Source: Prinia subflava (lineage: Eukaryota; Chordata; Aves; Passeriformes; Cisticolidae). From it: a DNA stretch of 64,000 bases. Position 1 is the first letter of the stretch. The number at the start of each line of letters is the position of its first letter. The notes beneath the pieces are model-generated. The model was not told the DNA's origin, made no database searches, and worked only from the letters and a program-made list of their open reading frames with translations. Of this stretch, positions 34,917 to 64,000 are shown one piece after another. Made by a program: the position numbers and the translations under genes. The stretch is taken from contig NC_086253.1 in NCBI RefSeq assembly GCF_021018805.1, positions 10,294,735 to 10,358,734 of the forward strand. The letters are read 5' to 3'.

Positions 34917-36789
34917 GGGAGTGAAATTGCCTCAATGAACAATAGGTTGTTCAAGACTGAAAATACTTTTTAAAGGAATGTAGACTAAAAGTCATTCATT
35001 TACACTTGAATTTCAAGTAAAAAATAGATGCTTTGCTGCATTGCCATTGAAGAACAGTGTATCGGGGTTTGAAAGGTTTTGTATGTTATTATATGGATAA
35101 GAATTGCTAAAGAGAAATTATAGAAAAATGTAGAAAATAGCTTGGGGGTCGGTGTATCAATAGACCTAAGTCTCCAATTCTCCTAGAAACACTCACACCC
35201 ACCCATTCATGATGAAAGATCAAAATGTACAAGAACTCCAGAAAAGGAGCCAAAATTAGGGTTCACATTCAGTTTCAGTCATTTCTTAGATGTTCACTTG
35301 CTCCTCCTAATACACACATGCTCTTGCTTTCTTGCTTTTTGATATTACAAAAAGCACACTGTTATACTGGCACTGGGTTAAATCTTGAGGGAGAAAAAGA
35401 AACAGCTGTGTTTCATCTCAAACATGCACCCATGGCATATATTAGCAAAGGCAAGCACACAAAAATGTGTCTTCATCTTAAGCAAAATATAAACAGGAGG
35501 ATAATGGTCCATGATTCTTGGTAAAGTCTTTCCCCAGCTTGGGAATGGATTGGATTCTGAGAAGTTTCTCTCTCCCTCAGTGTATAACCTGACTGGTAGA
35601 ACACAAGTATCTAATATCAGCCCACAGCATCAAATATACTTCAGGAAGGATCCAGAAAGAACCAGTGTTATTTTTAGAAAAGCAGAAATGCTCCATTTAT
35701 TATGCTCATTCCAACTTCCAAAAAATTAGATCGTTTCAGTGCAATGGTGAAATTCCCTTCTGTTGACTTGGCAAAGAAAGGCTACTTTGAACAGATTTTG
35801 TACATCTGCTACATCAGGAAAAACACCTGCTGACAATTTTTGAGAATTTCCCAGCACATAACTCTCTAGGGTAATTCAGAATCTAAATGGCTTACAAGTT
35901 TCATAATATTTTAAGTCAGAGTAATTGTGTTAAATTTGCCTTTTCATGGAAAGATACATTCCATTTAGTATGTCAGTGCAACGTAACTTGCCACCCAGAG
36001 ATTGAAATGTCAAAGCAAGATAAATATTCATGAAGTTAAACATTTTCTTTACCTTTATTATCTGAAATGGCCAAATGAAGGCAGAAAAGCATTAGGAGCA
36101 AAATATTTACAGGGATGTTTCCTGAGCATTCACCTACAAATAACAACAGCCAGGCAATTTGTATTAACTGGGAAAACAGCCACTAACTGCTAATATCTTT
36201 GGCACAGCCTCAGAAAGAGTTCTTGGTTCCTTAGGTTAAGTATTTTGAATGTAACTGCCTAGAGTACCATAGCACCAGGCTTGTACAAAGAATTCAAGGA
36301 GCATTTCCCTTGGCAAAACAAGTAGACGTCAGAAGTTGACCACTTAAAAATAATACCAGGAGTTTTCAGCATGTGCCGGCATCCAACCTCATTCAGTAGG
36401 TTTCTTCTGCACCACAGTACTCCACACTTGCACAGCAGTTTTCCTGTAATGAAATAAATCTGCATAGTACCCCAGAGCAGCCAACTTTCTCTAGATTCTT
36501 TGTGGATAAGTCAGTTAAAGGTATTTCAAAGTAGCTTAGAATGATTATCTTCAATTCTTTTTACTCTCTGCAAAGGCTCTTTTGCTTTCTTAGTGTGTAT
36601 TTTCTTTGCAATCGATGCTGACTTGTGAAAGCTCTGGTTTGCTTGTCCTGGTAAAGGCTCTCAAAGAGTTTTAGCTCTTCCGTTTCTAGAGGTTTTATTT
36701 AAATGGGTCATGAGGTTGTTAGGGTGGTTTTTTTGGTTGTTTTTTTTATTATTATTATTTTTTTTTTTTATTCTAAGAAATCTTACCTG
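34917..36789. other. Intergenic DNA, no gene seen
   Basis: AT-rich unique sequence ending in a T/ATT-rich low-complexity run (about 36729-36771). No coding exon or recognised repeat. Confidence 0.6.
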
Positions 36790-37560
36790 GACGGGGAGGG
36801 TAATGGAGAAAGTGGGATGCTTTTCAAGGTTCCCGAAGTGCTTTGTCAGCCTGGGGAGCTGAAAAACACTGATGCGAGGATAGACACTGCCACCCCGCGG
36901 CCAGAGACGCCCGGCAGCGAAACCATGGGGCTGGGCCCGCGAAACTTGGAGGGTTCAGAGGAAATTAGAGGTTCAGGGTGCAGGAAAAACCAGCGAGGAG
37001 AGGGTTACACTTCTCAAAAAGAGCCAGAGGTCCAAAACCGGGATACACAGCCCTTATATCTATTACATCAAAGTGAATACTGTATGCAACAGACCACACA
37101 GACCTCCGTTACACACAGACAGAACATGCAGTGGTTGAAGGGTTTTTATGAAAACAGGAAAAAATTCCCTTCAGGAAAGGGAATGAAATCTTGTGATTTC
37201 AATGAAGATTCATTGGGCAAGCTTTGGTCCCTTTCCCTGCACTTCTTGTCATCCCATTCACTTTTATTGTTTTTGCTTGATTTCAAAGTTTTGCCCCTGT
37301 TTGATTTGAAGATTACATTTCTTCCAATTCTTCTCCTCTCTCTTTATTTACATTTCTTCCCTGACTTCAGGATTTGAATTGGAGTCATTTGGGCATGTTT
37401 TGGTCCCTTTCACTGCCCCTCATTTATCTCAGCCCATTTGGTTGGAATCACTCCTTTTCCAAATTTTCTCAGTTTTTCAGTCAAACTGTTTTTCCTCCTA
37501 TCTCCTTGCCACAGCGTTTGTTAGCCTTTGTTCTCCAATTTCAGGATTTCATTGTAATTC
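36790..37560. repeat. GC-rich block followed by degenerate ~170-bp tandem repeats
   Basis: About 36790-37030 is GC-rich with several CpGs in AT-rich surroundings. From about 37200 a motif TTGGGCAAGCTTTGGTCCCT recurs near 37386 as TTGGGCATGTTTTGGTCCCT. The following CTTTCCCTGC/CTTTCACTGC and a CAGGATTT end (near 37368 and 37543) repeat in the same order, giving a period of roughly 170-180 bp. A 224-codon plus-strand frame (36703-37377) runs through it but begins in translated poly-T and has no domain. Family unknown. Confidence 0.45.
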
Positions 37561-37797
37561 CTTCACTGTACCATATTAACTCCAGAAATTACTACTGACA
37601 TAATATTAGAGCTCTAATTTATATAAACAAGGTTTTTTCCTTACTGTATGTTTGTACTTATTTTTTTAAGGGGGTAAAAAATTCGTATTGCCCGTAAGTT
37701 TTTCAATAGATTTATTTAACAGAAAATGAGGAGTGGTGTCTTGGCTGCTGTCTCAATGCGGTTTTTAAGCCTATGTTACATGCTTGTGCAGATGGAT

Positions 37798-38116
37798 TTT
37801 ATTGTTGTCAAGTAAAGTAATAAAGCTAGGTCAGTCAAGGAAGCCACATTTCATATTGAGTGGTTTTTGTTCTGTAACACTTTATTAAATATTTTTCATT
37901 TCATCTATGCATTAAACAAGTACAAATCTTTGTGTTGTAAAGACAATGAAATATAGTTTACTGTCATATAAACTGGTAATTTATTTGTGGATGTGGAGCT
38001 CCACCTTACAGCACACATATAATGAGTCATTGAATGCAGTCTGCATCCTCCTACAAAGCCAGTCCAGTATTTCCTTAGGTACTTCTGCAGTAGTTAGGCA
38101 GAGTTTTCCAAAATGC
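37798..38116 (-). terminator. SH3TC1: SH3TC1 3' UTR with three candidate poly(A) signals
   Basis: Downstream of the SH3TC1 stop, minus-strand AATAAA hexamers occur at 37980-37985, 37881-37886 and 37798-37803. They predict 3' UTRs of about 150, 250 and 335 bases. The sequence cannot tell which is used. Confidence 0.55.
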
Positions 38117-60405
<22,289 letters not shown>

Positions 60406-60449
60406 AATTCAAAGTTGCTCACAGTGACACAATTGACATTATCAACAAC

Positions 60450-63400
60450 CTGAAAAGGAAAAAAAATCAATTTTTTTTAAATAGTCAGAAAAGATGAACA
60501 TATTCCAGAGCTGTTTCTCTCCTGCAGGAGTTATTTTTAATTGTTATATGGATTAAAGAAGTTCCTATAGGCTTCTTTCAGAGGAACTGTTGTGTAACAC
60601 CCAAATTTATCTCAGAAAAAGCTCCTGCAATGAGGTGGCATCACTGCTTTAGGAACAAAGCAATAGGCTTGGCTAACAGCAACAATCCAAGGCCTGAAGG
60701 GAAAAGTACTTGTGCCCACTGCTAATTATTCATTCTTGGCCAGCTATAAAGCAGAGCCTCCCAGGGATAACATCATTCACATTAACAGAAGAATTGGAGG
60801 GAGAAAACATCATTTTCTAAAGGTGACAAGAATAGAACAAGTACTGCATGCTGAATTCAAACAACAAAGAAGGTTTATATAAATTCAGCTAAAGAATGAA
60901 TCCTCCACAGGAACCTACTGTGCAGGAAGACAGCCATCCAAGGATCCAAGCATTACTTTGCAGCAAAGCAGCAAAATGAAGCCCTACTGAAGCTAGAGGC
61001 TGAGCCTGGCAGCAAGGCTCCATTTGGCACGATCAGGCAGAAGGAATAGAAATGGAAGTAGAGCACAAGTAGCTGCAAACTTCACTGCTCCCTCCAATGA
61101 GGTGAGGCATCCTGCAATCCCAATTCTTGGGCACAAGCCAATTCAGGGTCAGGAAGATGCAGCCAGACCACCACCCAATGCACAAGCAAAGGACGTGACT
61201 CATGTAGGCAGCACGTGCCCACTGATGTTACAACTTTTTCCTCAGTGGGCTTGCACGTGTCTCTAAAAGATTTCAGAAAGCTGCAGGATAGATTTTAGTT
61301 TAGTCCTGTCATTTGGATTTAATCTCAATTCCTCTGTGTTTACTCCAGCCATACTCGTTAACAAGCTACATTCATGATGAGCGTCCAAGGTTGTGATCTT
61401 TGGGAAATCTCATCTCATTTGTTTTCCAGCAGAAATGGGTTGAATCTGAAGCTGTAGATGAAAGATGCACTTCTGCTCTCCTAAAGGTTCAGACTGGTGC
61501 CTGGTCACTTAGCGTCACTTATGATCTGCCTTCAGTCTGGTCAAGAAATGTCTCATTTCTCCATTTACCATGAACTGGGGTGTCCCAAAGCACATGGCTC
61601 TGGCTTTTTTTCTTCACAACCCTGCCTTCCCACACTTCTTGCCCTCCAAGCTTCCCATCACAAATCCCTAAACCTGAGCAAACCAAGTCCCAACATGAAC
61701 AGCACAACAGCTGCCAGCAGCCTGCCAGGGTAGGCAGGTACACGGGACAAGGCAGGGTCTGGCTGCACAACTTTCCTACTCTTCCACAGACACTGAAACC
61801 TTTACCCCAAATGAGCACTTCTTGAAAAAACAGTGAACTATATATAGAACAAGGCAAGTTATGCAATTATAGAAAATTAATGAGGTATAGTTACAGGTTG
61901 GATGACCAGCTCAGAGAATTCAATCATAACCATATCTACCACAAGTTAATGAAGTGTGAAGAAATCTAGGCTGGATTTTGCTTTAATGTTTTCACCGTCC
62001 CATTTTGCCATTTATTCAAAAGGGCCTATCAGAGTGCTGAGGCTGACTTTCAAAAGATGCTTTTGGTGCTGCATCACAGTACTCTATCTAAAGCTATGCA
62101 TAGAAATTCATATATACAGCTACAAAACACAGGTGGCAGCTCAAACACAAGGGATTTTTATCCCTTCTCTCACAAAAGAACATTTTCATTAACATATTTG
62201 GTTGACACTGAAAACCTGCCTTTCAGACTTGATGACCTAGTTATGAATGATTAAAAATACAGGCCTGCCAAAGGCCAAACTCACTTTGCCAGTGATCTGT
62301 TTTTCCATTTATATAGCTGCTCTTTTCCTTGAAGTAATGACAGTAGCTAACACCATTCTTCTCCTTACTTTTTTTTCAGGATTATATGTAATGCACTCCA
62401 ATTTTTATACTCAGAAATTAAATACTTTTCTGCATGTATTTTGAAAATAATAATATCACCTGTTCATGAAGATGTAAATATTTTGGTATTAATGATAATT
62501 TAGTTCCAAAGGATGTTGTTTAAATTACATTGTTCTATGAATCCAAAGCCAGTTGTTATTTTTAGATCAGGATTACCCTTAATCCCAGAAATGAAATTCA
62601 GTGTTCAGATTATTCATTTTTTTCCTTAAGCTCCTATCCACAAGAAAAAAATATCATCCTGCACAAAATTTAGGAAAACAAACATACTCTGATTGGAATT
62701 ATTAGAATTCAGTTGAATTGGAGAAGAGATACTGACAAAATTTTTCATGTCTTCTACATCCCCTTCTGTTGGTAAAGGCAACATATATGCAGATCTGTGA
62801 ATGAACTTAGAAAGCTTGGTGCTGTAAGAGCAAGTGACATCTGAAAAAATCAAAATGGATGTAATCTGTTTAAGAAGATTCAGCCATAGAGCCATAAGCC
62901 AAGGGAAAATATCAGAATAAGTGAAAGAAAAGCAAAACAGATATGTTCTTTTGTATGTTTTCTCTGGGGTCTTCCAAGATGCACAGAAGAAAACCTCAAA
63001 CATTTTTAGCTGCTGTGTTCTCTTCTACAGATTCCTCTCCCATTTTAATGTTTGCCTTAACCACCAAATGTCAACTCCTGTGACTTTGTCAACCTAGGCC
63101 CTTTTGAATGTCTGTCTGGCATCTAAATGTATCCTAACTGACACAAATTTGCTCCCAAGTGACAAAGATTTCATAGAAATTTACATTACATGTCTGTACT
63201 TTTATTATTTGCATTCAAATATCATGTAAGTACCTCAAGACACATAAGCAAAGCTACAGTACAATTATCCTATTTATTATGCTGATGCTTTCTCAATTAT
63301 TAAACTGTTCCACCACAAATTAAAACAGATTTAATGACACAGAACCAGAGAAAAAACATTCATCCAATATAAAGCAGCTTTAGAGAATATTAAACTCCAG

Positions 63401-64000
63401 TGCTTGAGTCACTCTCATTATTAGGGATTTTTTCATAAACCTATAATGCAAGTAAAGTATAATGGTAAGTTAGCAACTAACCATTTGTTGATAGCAACAA
63501 ATACAAGATGAAGATCTTCCAGATAAACATCTAGCACTCAACATACAAAGTTTGTCATCTCTAACTGGTTCTTACAACCTACATTTATGTGTAGATTACG
63601 TGTACTGACTAAGCATTTTATTTATTATTTAGGTAAAACTATTTTTCTCATGTTCTTTGAGGCCTGACCAAAAAATTCCAATTTGGTGCAGGATGTTGGC
63701 CGTAAAACTTAATGATCTTCCTGTTTTCCTGAACCAGAGCCAAGCCCTACTCAAACCACAGCCCTGTGGCCAAGATGGGGCATTCCCCACGGCTCAGGGG
63801 ACCCTCAGCTCCCGAGGAGCAGAGACAGCAGTGGCAGGCGCTGGACAGCTCAAACTCGAGCACTCCTGGGTGCACTGGTGCCTGAGCTCCCTGGCACTGG
63901 AGTGTGGCCACTGCCCCTGGGTGCTGCCCCTCCACCGGGCACAGCAGGCAGGAAAGGACAGTACCCAACAGCTGTTCAACATCAGGTGGAAATGAGACAT
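60450..64000. other. 5' flank or first intron of SH3TC1
   Basis: No CpG-island promoter is evident. Because the first coding exon has an acceptor, the true first exon lies in this stretch or beyond the right edge. It contains the exon-like segment at 62688-62840 and a GC-richer block at about 63740-63970 with few CpGs. Neither matches a protein I know. Confidence 0.55.
62688..62840 (-). other. Exon-like segment upstream of SH3TC1, unassigned
   Basis: A strong acceptor (TTTTGATTTTTTCAG|) at 62840 and a donor (CAGA|GTATGT) at 62688 enclose 153 bases open in the phase-1 frame. The encoded peptide includes YMLPLPTEGDVEDMKNF and is not recognised. Phase 1 at both ends would let it splice in frame onto coding exon 2 (57915). 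Read instead in frame 0, the exon begins ATG and gives a 29-codon upstream ORF. It may be an alternative 5' exon, a UTR exon, or chance. Confidence 0.3.

Noticed and set aside
36703..37377. 224-codon plus-strand open frame
   Set aside because: It starts in a translated T-run (poly Phe/Ile), crosses a composition change and ends in degenerate pyrimidine-rich repeats. No domain or codon pattern of a real gene.
63740..63970. GC-richer block at the right edge as the SH3TC1 promoter
   Set aside because: Few CpGs, no TATA or initiator arrangement and no donor in a position that would define a first exon; left unassigned.

Overview
This is vertebrate genomic DNA, almost certainly from a bird. It has intron-split genes with canonical GT-AG junctions, a GC-rich first exon inside a CpG island, and long AT-rich spacers. 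Its dispersed repeats are mainly CR1 LINE fragments, two of them ending in the octamer-like ATTCTGTG tail typical of birds and reptiles. I cannot name the species. Gene identities come from reading protein families and matching exon phases by eye; no database was searched.

Two real genes are visible, both on the minus strand, so transcription runs from high to low coordinates. HTRA3, a secreted IGFBP/Kazal/trypsin-like/PDZ serine protease, enters from the left edge. Its exon 1 CDS is at 8859-9282 and the start of exon 2 is at 1-62, with an 8.8 kb first intron between them. Its promoter lies in a CpG island at about 8270-9830. SH3TC1, an SH3 and tetratricopeptide-repeat protein, occupies 38117-60405 as 17 coding exons. 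All exon phases join without a break and give a 1,344-residue protein. Upstream SH3TC1 followed by downstream HTRA3 on the same strand matches the mammalian 4p16.1 order, which supports both names. The genes are neighbours but have no evident joint function.

Region by region: 1-9282 holds HTRA3 exon 2, intron 1 and exon 1. The intron contains a minus-strand CR1 split by a young solo LTR (552-1235) and a MIR-like SINE. From 9283 to about 37800 is promoter plus roughly 28 kb of intergenic DNA. This spacer carries CR1 relics (15480-15940, 28680-29130, 34265-34496, 34565-34916) and a gap-free 191-bp inverted repeat (22676-22866 with 24796-24986). It also carries a small signal-peptide-like ORF (30784-30990) and a GC-rich block followed by degenerate repeats (36790-37560). 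From 37798 to 60449 is SH3TC1, including 3' UTR and introns. From 60450 to 64000 is its 5' flank, with one unexplained exon-like segment at 62688-62840.

The points most worth a second look are the long inverted repeat, the LTR-in-CR1 nesting with an exact 4-bp target duplication, and two exon-like segments (62688-62840; 43742-43818) that suggest unrecognised SH3TC1 isoforms. I see no CRISPR, operon, phage or other prokaryotic feature, and no tRNA or rRNA gene.
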